NCBI RefSeq assembly: GCF_016859125.1
Contig: NZ_CP069338.1
Span: forward strand, 4,341,501-4,405,500
Direction: 5' to 3'
DNA from: Archangium violaceum
Lineage (GTDB): Bacteria; Myxococcota; Myxococcia; Myxococcales; Myxococcaceae
Length of the DNA stretch: 64,000 nucleotides
Part shown: positions 54,094-63,117 of the stretch, in pieces
How positions within the stretch are numbered: position 1 is the first letter of the stretch
How the letters are laid out: each line of letters begins with the position of its first letter
Program-made: the position numbers and the translations under genes
The notes under the pieces: generated by a model
What the model was told of the DNA's origin: nothing
Databases searched by the model: none
Seen by the model: the letters and a program-made list of their open reading frames with translations, nothing else

Positions 54094-54389
54094 ACGAGTT
54101 CATTTCCGGCATGGTCGCCGCCCTATGCCTCGTCGCGGGGCTGTTCTTCCTCCGGTTCTGGCGGAAGACGAGGGATCGCTTCTTCGGGTTTTTCGCCGCC
54201 GCCTTCTGGCTGATGGCGCTGCACCGCCTGGTGATGATGTTGCTGAAGAACAGCGAGAACGAGCACGTCCTCGGGGCGTACCTCATCCGGCTGCTCTCCT
54301 TCGTGCTCATCCTGGTGGCCATCGTGGACAAGAACCGGGTGGTGCCCCGCAGGAAGGCCGCTTCCCGGACCGAGATTCCGTCCCGCTGA
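54090..54389 (+). CDS. DUF5985 family small membrane protein, second copy
   Basis: A 99-residue membrane protein starting MNEFISGMVAALCLVAGLFFLRFWRKTRDRFF. FLRFWRKTRDR followed by FWLMALHRLV and the final LIRLLSFVLILVAIVDKN are the hallmarks of DUF5985. About three helices are followed by a basic tail. The ATG overlaps the previous stop (ATGA). It ends 3 bases before the stop of the minus-strand GAF-PAS kinase, so the two transcripts converge without room for a terminator. Confidence 0.75.
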   Translation: MNEFISGMVAALCLVAGLFFLRFWRKTRDRFFGFFAAAFWLMALHRLVMMLLKNSENEHVLGAYLIRLLSFVLILVAIVDKNRVVPRRKAASRTEIPSR

Positions 54390-54392
54390 GGA

Positions 54393-56411
54393 CTACAGGG
54401 GGAAGGTCGCCTCGTGCCCGCGCGCCAGCGTGTGCGCCGAGGCGTCCACGGGGAGCCGCAGCCGGAAGGCGGTGCCCTGGCCCGGCTCGCTGCGCACTTC
54501 GATCTGCCCGCCCATGGACTGCACGATGTTGTGGCAGATGGCGAGCCCCAGGCCGGTGCCCACGCCCACCGGTTTGGTGGTGAAGAAGGGCTCGAAGATG
54601 CGCCGCTGGACCTCGGCGGGTATGCCCTGACCGTTGTCCTCCACCTCCAGCACCACGCAGTGAGGCCCCTCGCGCCAGGTGGACACCTGGATGCGGTTGT
54701 CATCGGGGTGGCGCGCGGGCAGCGCCTGCACCGCGTTCACCAGCAGGTTGACGAGCACCTGTCCCAGGCGCGCCTCGTTGCCGTGGATGTGTGGCACCTC
54801 GCCGAACGCGCGCACCACCTGGGTGCGGTGCCGCATCGCGCTGCGCATCAGCCGGAGCGCGCCGTCCACCACGCGGTGCACGTCCACCGGGCCGCGGCGC
54901 TCCTCGTCCGCGCGCGCGAAGGACTTCAGGTCCTGGACGAGCTCCCGGATGCGCCCCACGCCCTCCCGCGTCTCCTCGAATACCTCCTGCAGCTCGGCGC
55001 GTGCCTCGGGCAGCACCATCAGCTGGATGAGCTGCTCCTCCAGGAAGGTGAGGTTGGCGGAGACGAAGGTGAGCGGGTTGTTGATTTCATGCGCCACGCC
55101 GGTGGCGAGCGTGCCCACCGAGGCCATGCGGTCCGCCAGCCGCAGCTGGGACTCCAGCCGCCTGTGTTCGGTGATGTCGCGGCTCAGGGCCATGAGCAGG
55201 GGGCTGCCCCCCAGGCCCGTGAAGAGCGCCTTCCGGGTGAGGAGCGTGCGCTGTTGACCGGAGCTGTCGGTGATGTGGCTCTCGAACTCCTGGGGCTGCC
55301 GGGTGGAGAAGACCTGCTCGTCCTGTTGCCAGGAGTCGTCCGCCTCGCTCGGGGGGAGGAAGTCGTGGTCCGTCCTGCCGAGGAGCTCCTCGAGGGGATG
55401 CCCCACGAGCCGGCAGAAGGCGTTGTTCATGGCCACCCACCGGTGCGCCCAGTCCTTCACCACGAGCGGGTCCGGCACGGCGTCGAGCGTCTTCTGCAGC
55501 ATGTCGCGCGAGCGCTCCAGCTCGTTGCGGGTGCGCAGGCGCTCCACCTCGGCGCTCGCGCGGACGGCGAAGGCGTTGATGATCGCGTAGTCCAGCTGCC
55601 GCGCCTCGAGCGGCTTGTCATTGAGGATGGCCAGGATGCCAATGGGCTTGCCGTGCGAGTCCCTCAAGGCGGCGCCCAGGTAGCTGCGCAGGCCCTGCTC
55701 GTGCAGCATGGTGTCCTCGGGGAAGCGCGCGGCCACGCCGTCCGGGTAGTGGCAGAGGGCTTGATCCACGGTGATCTGACACGGCGTGCCGGCGAGCGGG
55801 TAGGGCGGCAGCTCGCAGAAGTCGCCCTGGTTGAAGCAGGCCAGCTTGTGCACGGTGGTCCCGTCCAGCTCGCCCACCAGGGCACAGGTGACGCCGAGCG
55901 CTCGGGCGAGCTGCTTCACCATGTTTTGGAAGAACTCGGGGCCGGGCTCGGCCAGGGTGAGCTCGAGCAGCGTCTGGAGCGTGGCCTGTGTCCGCGCCGA
56001 CTGCCGGCCGTCGTCCACCAGGAGGGCCTGGGGCTTCATCGAGCGCAGTCGCCGGTCGAGTGCGAGCAGCCGCGTGCCCCAGTGCTCGCCCGGAGGCACC
56101 ATGCACTCGTCGGCGCCCGCGTGCGCCATGGCGTCGAGCTCGTCCGGGCCGCGGGAGGTCATCACCACCAGGTGGGTGCGCGAGGGCTCCCTACGGGCGT
56201 GGAGCCGCTGGCAGAGCGAGAGCGTGTCCTCGGGAGGCCCTTCCGCGTCCCACAGCACCAGCAATCCCGGGGGCAGCGTCTCGGGCAGCTCCTCCAGTCC
56301 TCGCGGGTGCTGGAGATGGCATTCCACCGTGTGGCGCGCGCCAGCCTCGCGGAGCCTGTGCTCCAGCTCCTCACGGACCGACTGGGGGACTCCCAGCATG
56401 ATGATGTGCAT
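54393..56411 (-). CDS. GAF-PAS sensor histidine kinase
   Basis: A 672-residue cytoplasmic kinase. The N-terminal ~125 residues resemble a receiver fold (HIIMLGVPQSVREEL, LVLWDAEGPPED, LVVMTSRG) without a normal phosphorylation site. A GAF domain (~145-295), a PAS domain (~310-420, with WVAMNNAFCRLVGHPLEELLG), HisKA with VAHEINNPLTF (H441) and HATPase_c (NLLVNAVQALP, DNGQGIP, GTGLGLAICHNIVQ) follow. The HEINNPL phosphorylation motif is of the NtrB-like type common in myxobacteria. There is no output domain, so it needs a separate response regulator, and none is adjacent. Confidence 0.88.
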   Translation of the reverse strand: MHIIMLGVPQSVREELEHRLREAGARHTVECHLQHPRGLEELPETLPPGLLVLWDAEGPPEDTLSLCQRLHARREPSRTHLVVMTSRGPDELDAMAHAGADECMVPPGEHWGTRLLALDRRLRSMKPQALLVDDGRQSARTQATLQTLLELTLAEPGPEFFQNMVKQLARALGVTCALVGELDGTTVHKLACFNQGDFCELPPYPLAGTPCQITVDQALCHYPDGVAARFPEDTMLHEQGLRSYLGAALRDSHGKPIGILAILNDKPLEARQLDYAIINAFAVRASAEVERLRTRNELERSRDMLQKTLDAVPDPLVVKDWAHRWVAMNNAFCRLVGHPLEELLGRTDHDFLPPSEADDSWQQDEQVFSTRQPQEFESHITDSSGQQRTLLTRKALFTGLGGSPLLMALSRDITEHRRLESQLRLADRMASVGTLATGVAHEINNPLTFVSANLTFLEEQLIQLMVLPEARAELQEVFEETREGVGRIRELVQDLKSFARADEERRGPVDVHRVVDGALRLMRSAMRHRTQVVRAFGEVPHIHGNEARLGQVLVNLLVNAVQALPARHPDDNRIQVSTWREGPHCVVLEVEDNGQGIPAEVQRRIFEPFFTTKPVGVGTGLGLAICHNIVQSMGGQIEVRSEPGQGTAFRLRLPVDASAHTLARGHEATFPL

Positions 56412-56569
56412 CGCGCTCCTCTCCCTTTATGGGACGTTGATAATCGTCCGCCGTCAGGGTGGGTGGGCCAGCCTCCATCATACATTGCAGGACAGGGGCC
56501 GCTCTGGATCCACTCTCCGTGTGGGTCCAGCGCGTACATTCACGCTGTCGGGTTCCAGACGTCCTTTTC

Positions 56570-57355
56570 TCAGGACTCGATGGAAACCGTGACTTCTCCC
56601 AGGCCTTCCACGGTGAGTCGGACGCGGTCCCCGGCGTGGAGCATGTGGGCCGCGGTGGCGGCGCCGGAGAGGACGACGCTGCCGGCGGGCAGGGACTCTC
56701 CGCGTTGGTCCAGCAGCTCGCACAGTTGAATGATGGAGACCACCGGGTCGCCGGAGATGGCGTCCGAGCGCGCCGCCTGCACGCGCTCGCCGTTCACCTC
56801 CAGCACCATCTCGAGCCGGGGCAGGTCCAGCTCGCGAGGCGGGCGCTCGGTGGTGCCCAGGACGAAGAGCGAGGAGGAGGAGTTGTCCGCCACCACGTCG
56901 GGCAGGGAGAAGTATTTGAAGCCGACGTAGCGCGAGTCGAGGATCTCCAGCGCGGCGAAGACGCTCGAGCACGCATCGAGCGCCTGCTCGCGGGTGATGC
57001 GGCCGCGCAGCTCGCGCGAGGTGCGGAAGGCGATCTCCGGTTCGATCTTGGGGTGGATGGAGCCCTGGAGCCGGAAGACGCCACCGGCGGGGATTTCCAT
57101 CCGGTCCGTGAGGACGCCGTACACGGGCGAGTCCAGGTTCATCTGCCGGCGCTTGGCCTCGGAGGTGAAGCCCATCTTCAAGCCCACCACGCGCTCGCCG
57201 CGCGAGGTGCGCAGGCGGAGGCCCTCGGCCTGGATGGCGTAGGCGTCCGTCAGCGCGAGGTCCGGGTGTTGCTTCGTGAGGGGGGGAATCTCGCGGGCTT
57301 CCAGTCGGGCCTGGTCCAGCAGCCGGGCCAGCTCTTCGTGCATGCGTGCCGTCAT
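56570..57355 (-). CDS. 4-Oxalocrotonate decarboxylase / 2-oxopent-4-enoate hydratase family enzyme
   Basis: A 261-residue enzyme of the hydratase/decarboxylase (FAH-like) family. Landmarks: VVGLKMGFTSEAKRRQM, GVLTDRMEIPAGG, IHPKIEPEIAFRT with the metal glutamates, the strand EILDSRYVGFKYFSLPDVVADNSSS, and the C-terminal GDRVRLTVEGLGEVTVSIE. Given the kynurenine-pathway operon 2 kb away, the decarboxylase reaction (4-oxalocrotonate to 2-oxopent-4-enoate, NbaG/AmnE role) is more likely than the hydratase. ATG 57355 has GGAG 6 bases upstream; the GTG at 57382 has no ribosome-binding site. It is on the opposite strand to the operon. Confidence 0.8.
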   Translation of the reverse strand: MTARMHEELARLLDQARLEAREIPPLTKQHPDLALTDAYAIQAEGLRLRTSRGERVVGLKMGFTSEAKRRQMNLDSPVYGVLTDRMEIPAGGVFRLQGSIHPKIEPEIAFRTSRELRGRITREQALDACSSVFAALEILDSRYVGFKYFSLPDVVADNSSSSLFVLGTTERPPRELDLPRLEMVLEVNGERVQAARSDAISGDPVVSIIQLCELLDQRGESLPAGSVVLSGAATAAHMLHAGDRVRLTVEGLGEVTVSIES

Positions 57356-57444
57356 CGCCTTCTCCGCAGCGGGGGACGGCACGTTTTGCGCTGCCCCGGC
57401 CAGGAGTGCAAGGGCCTGGGTGGCGCGGGCTCACACGAGCGGAC

Positions 57445-58917
57445 TCACGCGGAGGCGCGTGGATCCATGATGCCGGAGAGCTGCTTGGACAGCTCGATGA
57501 GCCGGGTGGCCGTCTGCAGCGTCTGCGTGGAGCTGCCCTCGGCCTGACGCGCCGTCTGGGCCACCTCGAGGATGGCGGTGTTCACCTGCTCCACCGCCGT
57601 CGTCTGCTGCTGGGTGCTCAGCTCGATTTCGCGCGCCACGTCCAGGTTGGCGCGCACCAGCTCCGCGATGCGCCGGAAGTTGCCGGCCACGTCGTTGAAC
57701 TGCTGCGCGCTGCTCTGCACCGCCTTGGAGCCGTCCTCGGTGGCCATGATGGTGGTGTTGGAGGCGGCGCGGATTTCATCGATGAGCACGCGGATGTCCT
57801 TGGTGGCGCCCCCCACGCGGTCCGCCAGCTTGCGGATCTCCTCGGCCACCACGGCGAAGCGCTTGCCGTGCTCACCGGCGCCGGCGCTCTCGATGGTGGC
57901 GTTGATGGCGAGGATGTTCGTCTGCTCGGCCAGCTCGTTGATGATGTCGAGGATGCCGCCGATCTCCTGCGAGCGCTTGCCCAGGTCCAGCATGTGGTTG
58001 ACGATGGCGTCCACCTGGCGGCGCACCGTGTCGATGGCCTCCTGGGCCTGCTGCACCGTGGCGTTGCCGGTGCCGGCGGCGCCCGCGGTCTCGTCCGCCA
58101 CGCGGGCCACCTGCTGCGCGCTGGAGGCGATCTGCCGCGAGGTGGACAGCAGCTCCTTGACGGTGGTGGAGATCTCCGTGGTGGCCGAGGCCTGCTCGCG
58201 CGCGCCCGTGGCCTGCTGCGAGGCCGCCGTCTGGAGCTCGGCCGAGGAGCCCTGCACCTGCGCGATGGCGGTGTTGAGCTTCTGCTTCAGGTTGTTGCCG
58301 ACGATGCTGGAGAGAATCAGGCTGATGCACATGATCATCACGGCGCCGACGCCGAAGGACCAGCTGAACATGCGCGAGTCCGTCGCGAGGGATTCCTCCC
58401 GCGTCGCGAGCACCTCCTCCTCCGCCCGGTGCATCTCCGTCACCAGCTGACGCAGGCTCTCCCTCTGTTGGGTGGCCTCGGTGGTGTCGAGCGTGGCCAG
58501 GGCGCTCTCCGCGCTCTGGGTACGGCGGAGCTCCGCGCTGTAGCGCAGGTGGGTCATCACCCGCCCGACGAGGGAGCGCAGCGCCTCCAGGCGCTTGAGC
58601 TGCTCGGGGTTGTCGGAGATGTGCTCTCGCACCTGGGTGAGCTCCTTCTCGAGCTGGACCTCGGCCTGGGCATAGGGCGCGAGGTAGGACGCGTTGCCGG
58701 TGAAGAAGTACCCGCGGTGCGCCGTCTCCGTGCCGTTGACCTGGGCGACGATGCGCTCGAGCCCGTTGAGGGCCTCATTGCTCCGCTTCACGTCGGCGAC
58801 GGAGGTCGTGAAGTTGTTGGTGCGCTGGGTGGTCCGGGTGATGAAGGCCCCGAGCAACACCACCATCAGGATGAACGTGAGTGTGAACTGTTGTCCCAGC
58901 GTCATTTTCGAGAACAT
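57445..58917 (-). CDS. Methyl-accepting chemotaxis protein with CHASE3-like sensor
   Basis: A 490-residue chemoreceptor. TM1 lies at ~7-28. A helical periplasmic CHASE3-type domain (~30-180) has the hallmark NGTETAHRGYFFTG, and TM2 lies at ~183-206. A long cytoplasmic signalling hairpin follows, with its conserved tip near 325-368 (EIGGILDIINELAEQTNILAINATIESAGAGEHGKRFAVVAEEIRKLADR in outline). I see no HAMP domain between TM2 and the signalling helices, which is uncommon for this class. There is no C-terminal CheR-docking pentapeptide. Chemotaxis-like Frz/Che clusters are not nearby, so its partner array is elsewhere. Confidence 0.9.
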   Translation of the reverse strand: MFSKMTLGQQFTLTFILMVVLLGAFITRTTQRTNNFTTSVADVKRSNEALNGLERIVAQVNGTETAHRGYFFTGNASYLAPYAQAEVQLEKELTQVREHISDNPEQLKRLEALRSLVGRVMTHLRYSAELRRTQSAESALATLDTTEATQQRESLRQLVTEMHRAEEEVLATREESLATDSRMFSWSFGVGAVMIMCISLILSSIVGNNLKQKLNTAIAQVQGSSAELQTAASQQATGAREQASATTEISTTVKELLSTSRQIASSAQQVARVADETAGAAGTGNATVQQAQEAIDTVRRQVDAIVNHMLDLGKRSQEIGGILDIINELAEQTNILAINATIESAGAGEHGKRFAVVAEEIRKLADRVGGATKDIRVLIDEIRAASNTTIMATEDGSKAVQSSAQQFNDVAGNFRRIAELVRANLDVAREIELSTQQQTTAVEQVNTAILEVAQTARQAEGSSTQTLQTATRLIELSKQLSGIMDPRASA

Positions 58918-59110
58918 CGGTCATCTCCCTGCTGGGGGGACGGAGAGCGCCACCAGCGGTTTTCCGGCATGAACTCTACGGCAGGCGCGGGCGGGGTGGG
59001 GTGCACCTGGGAGTCGCAGCGGTTTTTTGCCCCCGTGCGCCCTTCTTCCTTGTCGGCAGGCTACCCTCCAGGCGGCCAGGGCTCATCCCCCGTCCAGAGG
59101 AGGCTCACGC

Positions 59111-59608
59111 ATGACGCGCCGTTCGTTCGAGGAGTCCAGGCAGGAGGGCGGCATCCACCACCGGTTGGGTCAGCTCGTCGGGGAGTGGGAGGGCGTGACG
59201 AGGACGTGGTTCGAGGCGGACAAGCTCGCGGACGAGTCCCCCTGGCGGGGCACCATCCGCCCCGTACTGGAGGGACGGTTCGTGGTGCACGAGTACGAGG
59301 GCACGTTCCAGGGCAAGCCGCTCGCGGGAGTGGCCATCTACGGCTACCACCTCGATCCGGACCGCTACGAGATGGCCTGGGTCGACAACATCCACACCGG
59401 CACGGGCATCATGTTCTCCAAGGGCGCGAACGAGGGCCGGGGCTACGGCGTCCGGGGCAGCTATGAGGCCCCGTCCGGGCCGCCCTGGGGCTGGAGGACG
59501 GACATCCAACAGCCCACGCCGGACCAACTGGTCATCACCCACTACAACGTCTCGCCCGACGGCCAGGAGACCCGGGCGGTGGAGACGGTGTACCGGCGGA
59601 AGAAGTGA
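59111..59608 (+). CDS. DUF1579 family protein
   Basis: A 165-residue soluble protein starting MTRRSFEESR, with GAGGAGG 8 bases before the ATG. The DUF1579 pattern is visible: LGQLVGEWEGVTRTWFE at the start of the domain, GRFVVHEYEGTFQGKPLAGVAIYGY, WVDNIHTGTGIMFSKG, and a C-terminal TRAVETVYRRKK. The family forms a lipocalin-like barrel of unknown function. It is transcribed toward the kynurenine operon, 102 bases upstream of it, but the gap holds an inverted repeat, so cotranscription is not assumed. Confidence 0.75.
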   Translation: MTRRSFEESRQEGGIHHRLGQLVGEWEGVTRTWFEADKLADESPWRGTIRPVLEGRFVVHEYEGTFQGKPLAGVAIYGYHLDPDRYEMAWVDNIHTGTGIMFSKGANEGRGYGVRGSYEAPSGPPWGWRTDIQQPTPDQLVITHYNVSPDGQETRAVETVYRRKK

Positions 59609-59629
59609 GCGCGTGAACCAGAAGTGAAC

Positions 59630-59660
59630 GTCACGGTTTTCCTCCTGGGGTGACCGTGAC
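59630..59660. promoter_or_regulatory. Inverted repeat upstream of the kynurenine operon
   Basis: GTCACGGT (59630-59637) and ACCGTGAC (59653-59660) form a perfect 8-bp dyad with a 15-base spacer, ending 50 bases before the operon's first start codon. It may be an operator for the operon, or a terminator for the DUF1579 gene, since the left arm is followed by TTT. Confidence 0.45.
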
Positions 59661-59710
59661 CGGGGCCCGTGCTATTCCGGCGCCCGGCTGCCCGAGAGGA
59701 GGATTCGCGC

Positions 59711-61153
59711 GTGGAGAAGGTCCTCAACTACATCGGTGGGGAGCTGGTACCGCCGAGCTCGCAGGTCTGGTTCGACAAGCCCGATCCCGCCACGGGGGAG
59801 CCCTCCGTCCGGGTCCCCGACTCGGACGAGACGGACATCCGGCGCGCCGTGGAGGCCGCACGGAAGGCCTTCCCGGCCTGGGCCGCCACCCCGGCGACCG
59901 AGCGGGCACGATTGCTGCGCCGCGTCGCGGAGGAGATCCGCACCCGCATGGAGGCCTTCGCCCGCGCCGAGGCCATCGACACCGGCAAGCCGCTGGGGGT
60001 GGCCTCCTCGGTGGACATCCCCCGGAGCATCCTCAACTTCGAGTTCTTCGCGGACGCGGTGACGCAGTTCTCCTCGGAGGCCCACGTCACGGATGGTGGG
60101 GCGCTCAACTACACGCTGCGCACGCCGCTGGGCGTGGTGGGGTGCATCTCTCCGTGGAACCTGCCGCTGTACCTGCTCTCCTGGAAGATCGCCCCCGCGC
60201 TGGCCATCGGTAACTGCGTGGTGGCCAAGCCCTCCGAGGTGACGCCGATGACGGCGTACCTGCTCGCGCAGGTGTGCCGCGAGGTGGGGCTGCCTCCGGG
60301 CGTGCTCAACATCGTCCACGGCTACGGCGCCAAGGTGGGCGCCGCGCTGAGCAGCCACCCGGAGATCAGCGCCATCTCCTTCACCGGCAGCACGCGCACG
60401 GGCGCGGAGATCGCCCGCACCGCCGCGCCGCTCTTCAAGAAGCTCTCGTTGGAGATGGGGGGCAAGAACCCCAACGTCATCTTCGCCGACTGCGACTTCG
60501 ACGAGGCGCTGGCCACCACGGTGCGCTCGTCCTTCTCCAATCAGGGGCAGATCTGCCTCTGCGGCTCGCGCATCTTCGTGCAGGCGCCCCTCTACGAGCG
60601 CTTCAAGGAGGCGCTGGTGGCGCGCACGCGGGCGCTGAAGGTGGGGGACCCACTGGAGCCGGGGACGGAGCAGGGAGCGCTGGTGTCCCCACAGCACTTC
60701 GAGAAGGTGATGGGCTACATCGACCTGGCCCGTCAGGAGGGAGGCCGCGTCCTCACCGGAGGCAAGCGCGCGCAGGTGCCGGGGCGCTGCCAGGGCGGCT
60801 GGTTCGTGGAGCCCACGCTCATCGAGGGCCTGGACCACGCGTGCCGCACCAACCAGGAGGAGATCTTCGGGCCCGTGGCCACGCTCACCCCCTTCGAGAA
60901 GGAGGAGGAGGTGCTCGCCTGGGGCAACAGCACGCGCTACGGGCTGGCGGCGAGCGTGTGGACGCGCGACCTGAGCCAGGCGCACCGCTTCGCGGCGAAG
61001 CTGGAGAGCGGCATCGTCTGGGTGAACTGCTGGATGTTGCGAGACCTGCGCACGCCCTTCGGCGGGGTGAAGGACTCGGGCGTGGGCCGGGAGGGCGGCT
61101 GGGACGCGCTGCGCTTCTTCACCGAGCCCAAGAACGTGTGCGTGAAGCTATGA
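59711..61153 (+). CDS. nbaE: 2-Aminomuconic 6-semialdehyde dehydrogenase
   Basis: A 480-residue aldehyde dehydrogenase (GTG start after GAGAGGAGG). The catalytic cysteine is in NQGQICLCGSR (C282), the general base in LEMGGKNPN, and the NAD site in SFTGSTRTG. ISPWNLPLYLLSWKIAPALA and the C-terminal VNCWMLRDLRTPFGGVKDSGVGREGG match the ALDH8/hydroxymuconic-semialdehyde branch. In this operon the expected reaction is oxidation of 2-aminomuconate 6-semialdehyde to 2-aminomuconate. The stop overlaps the next ATG by 4 bases. Confidence 0.87.
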   Translation: MEKVLNYIGGELVPPSSQVWFDKPDPATGEPSVRVPDSDETDIRRAVEAARKAFPAWAATPATERARLLRRVAEEIRTRMEAFARAEAIDTGKPLGVASSVDIPRSILNFEFFADAVTQFSSEAHVTDGGALNYTLRTPLGVVGCISPWNLPLYLLSWKIAPALAIGNCVVAKPSEVTPMTAYLLAQVCREVGLPPGVLNIVHGYGAKVGAALSSHPEISAISFTGSTRTGAEIARTAAPLFKKLSLEMGGKNPNVIFADCDFDEALATTVRSSFSNQGQICLCGSRIFVQAPLYERFKEALVARTRALKVGDPLEPGTEQGALVSPQHFEKVMGYIDLARQEGGRVLTGGKRAQVPGRCQGGWFVEPTLIEGLDHACRTNQEEIFGPVATLTPFEKEEEVLAWGNSTRYGLAASVWTRDLSQAHRFAAKLESGIVWVNCWMLRDLRTPFGGVKDSGVGREGGWDALRFFTEPKNVCVKL

Positions 61154-61581
61154 GCCATTCCGAGCGAGTCGATTCCCAGAAGGCCCCGGAGCCGGTGGGC
61201 CTCTATCCCCACGCCCGGCGCGTGGGCAACCTGCTGTTCCTCTCCGGCGTGGGGCCGCGCGAGCGCGGGAGCAAGAAGATCCCCGGCGTCGAGCTGGACG
61301 CGCAGGGGAACATCGTCTCCTACGACCTCGAGACGCAGTGCCACTCGGTGTTCCGCAACGTGCGCTACATCCTGGAGGAGGCGGGCTCCTCGTGGGACCG
61401 GCTGGTGGACGTGACGGTGTACCTCACGGACATGAAGAAGGACTTCCCCACGTACAACCGCCTGTGGGCCGAGTACTTCAAGGACGTGCCCACGCCGCCG
61501 TGCCGGACGACGCTCGGAATCACCGCGCTGCCCACGCCCATCGCCATCGAGTTGAAGTGCATCGCCACCATTGGGGACTGA
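61150..61581 (+). CDS. nbaF: 2-Aminomuconate deaminase (RidA family)
   Basis: A 143-residue RidA/YjgF-fold protein. The core [18 protein letters not shown], the helix [31 protein letters not shown] and the C-terminal [26 protein letters not shown] are typical. The longer loop with [20 protein letters not shown] is characteristic of aminomuconate deaminases. In the pathway it releases ammonia from 2-aminomuconate to give 4-oxalocrotonate. It starts inside the preceding dehydrogenase stop codon (ATGA) and ends one base before the dioxygenase start. Confidence 0.85.
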   Translation: MSHSERVDSQKAPEPVGLYPHARRVGNLLFLSGVGPRERGSKKIPGVELDAQGNIVSYDLETQCHSVFRNVRYILEEAGSSWDRLVDVTVYLTDMKKDFPTYNRLWAEYFKDVPTPPCRTTLGITALPTPIAIELKCIATIGD

Positions 61582-61582
61582 G

Positions 61583-62107
61583 ATGAGCCGACTGCAGCCG
61601 CTCAATTTCAAGAAGTGGATCGACGAGCACCGCCACCTGCTCAAGCCCCCCGTGGGCAACCAGATGGTGTGGCAGGACCGCGACTTCATCGTGATGGTGG
61701 TGGGCGGGCCCAACTCGCGCACCGACTTCCACATCGACGAGAGCGAGGAGTTCTTCTACCAGGTGGAGGGAGACATCACCCTGCGGGTCATCGAGGACGG
61801 CAAGCCCCAGGACATCCCCATCCGAGAGGGGGAGATCTTCCTGCTGCCGCCGAAGGTGCCGCACTCGCCGCAGCGGCCGGCGGGGACGGTGGGCCTGGTC
61901 ATCGAGCGCAAGCGGCGCGAGGGCGAGCTGGACGGGTTCGCCTGGTACTGCCCCAGGTGCAACCACAAGCTGTACGACGAGTACCTCCAGGTCACCAACA
62001 TCGTCACCCAGCTGCCGCCCATCTTCGAGCGCTTCTACGGCAACCCCGAGCACTGCACCTGCAAGCAGTGCGGCTTCCAGATGACGCGGGAAAAGCGCAC
62101 GTCATGA
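61583..62107 (+). CDS. nbaC: 3-Hydroxyanthranilate 3,4-dioxygenase
   Basis: A 174-residue cupin dioxygenase that opens the ring of 3-hydroxyanthranilate. The iron ligands are H50 and E56 ([10 protein letters not shown]) and H94 (VPHSPQRP), with substrate-binding arginines R46 and R98. The C-terminal rubredoxin-like site is present: C123 and C126 (CPRC), then C160 and C163 (CKQC). This two-site form is the bacterial homodimeric type. The ATG lies one base after the deaminase stop, and the stop overlaps the next gene by 4 bases. Confidence 0.94.
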   Translation: MSRLQPLNFKKWIDEHRHLLKPPVGNQMVWQDRDFIVMVVGGPNSRTDFHIDESEEFFYQVEGDITLRVIEDGKPQDIPIREGEIFLLPPKVPHSPQRPAGTVGLVIERKRREGELDGFAWYCPRCNHKLYDEYLQVTNIVTQLPPIFERFYGNPEHCTCKQCGFQMTREKRTS

Positions 62108-63117
62108 AGATCGACATCCACACGCACCTGCTGCCGCCCGAGCTGCCGCGCTTCGCCGAGCGCTACGGTTACGGGGGCTTCATGACGCTGGAGCACCACG
62201 CGCCGTGCCGGGCGAGGATGGTGCGCGATGACGGGAAGTTCTTCCGCGAAATCGAGAGCAACTGCTGGGATCCGGTGAAGCGCATCGAGGAGTGCGATGC
62301 GTGCGGCGTCAACGTACAGGTGCTGTCCACGGTGCCGGTGATGTTTGGCTACTGGGCGAAGCCGGAGCACGGGTTGGACCTGTCGCGCTTCCTCAATGAC
62401 CAGCTCGCCTCGGTGGTGCGGGCGCACCCCAAGCGCTTCGTGGGGCTGGGCACGGTGCCCTTGCAGTCCCCGGAGCTCGCCGTGCGCGAGCTGGAGCGCT
62501 GCATGCGCGAGCTGGGGATGGCGGGCGTGCAGGTGGGCTCGCACGTCAACGGCCTCAACCTGGGAGAGCCGGAGCTGTTCCCCTTCTTCGAGGCCGCCGC
62601 CGACCTGGGCGCCGCCATCTTCGTCCACCCCTGGGACATGCTGGGCGAGGCGCGGATGAAGAAGTACTGGATGCCGTGGCTCGTGGGCATGCCCGCGGAG
62701 GTGGCGCTGGCCCTCTGCTCGCTCCTCTTCTCCGGCACGCTGGAGAAGCTGCCGAAGCTGCGGCTCGCCTTCGCGCACGGCGGTGGCGCCTTCCCGGGAA
62801 CCTTCGGCCGCATCGAGCACGGCTTCCAGGTGCGGCCGGATCTGGTGGCGGTGGACAACCCCGTGTCGCCCCGCGACTACCTGGGACGCTTCTGGGTGGA
62901 CTCGCTGGTGCACGACCCGGACATGCTGCGCTTCATCGTGCGGCTGTTCGGCCCGGAGAAGGTGGCCCTGGGCAGTGACTATCCGTTCCCACTGGGCGAG
63001 GACCGGCCGGGCGCGTTGGTGGAGTCCCTCGTGGACTTCGATGCCGCCACCCGGGAGAGATTGTTGTGGCGTAACGCGCTCGAGTGGCTCGGGCGTTCGT
63101 CCGAGGAGTTCAAGTAG
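62104..63117 (+). CDS. nbaD: 2-Amino-3-carboxymuconate-6-semialdehyde decarboxylase (ACMSD)
   Basis: A 337-residue amidohydrolase-superfamily decarboxylase. Zinc ligands are H6 and H8 (DIHTHLL), H175 (FVHPWD) and D292 (LGSDYPFP), with catalytic H225 in [26 protein letters not shown] near residues 37-56 is diagnostic of ACMSD, and the overall length is the usual one. It diverts the unstable dioxygenase product away from spontaneous quinolinate formation and into catabolism. Start overlaps the dioxygenase stop (ATGA). The kynureninase gene begins immediately after its TAG. Confidence 0.94.
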   Translation: MKIDIHTHLLPPELPRFAERYGYGGFMTLEHHAPCRARMVRDDGKFFREIESNCWDPVKRIEECDACGVNVQVLSTVPVMFGYWAKPEHGLDLSRFLNDQLASVVRAHPKRFVGLGTVPLQSPELAVRELERCMRELGMAGVQVGSHVNGLNLGEPELFPFFEAAADLGAAIFVHPWDMLGEARMKKYWMPWLVGMPAEVALALCSLLFSGTLEKLPKLRLAFAHGGGAFPGTFGRIEHGFQVRPDLVAVDNPVSPRDYLGRFWVDSLVHDPDMLRFIVRLFGPEKVALGSDYPFPLGEDRPGALVESLVDFDAATRERLLWRNALEWLGRSSEEFK

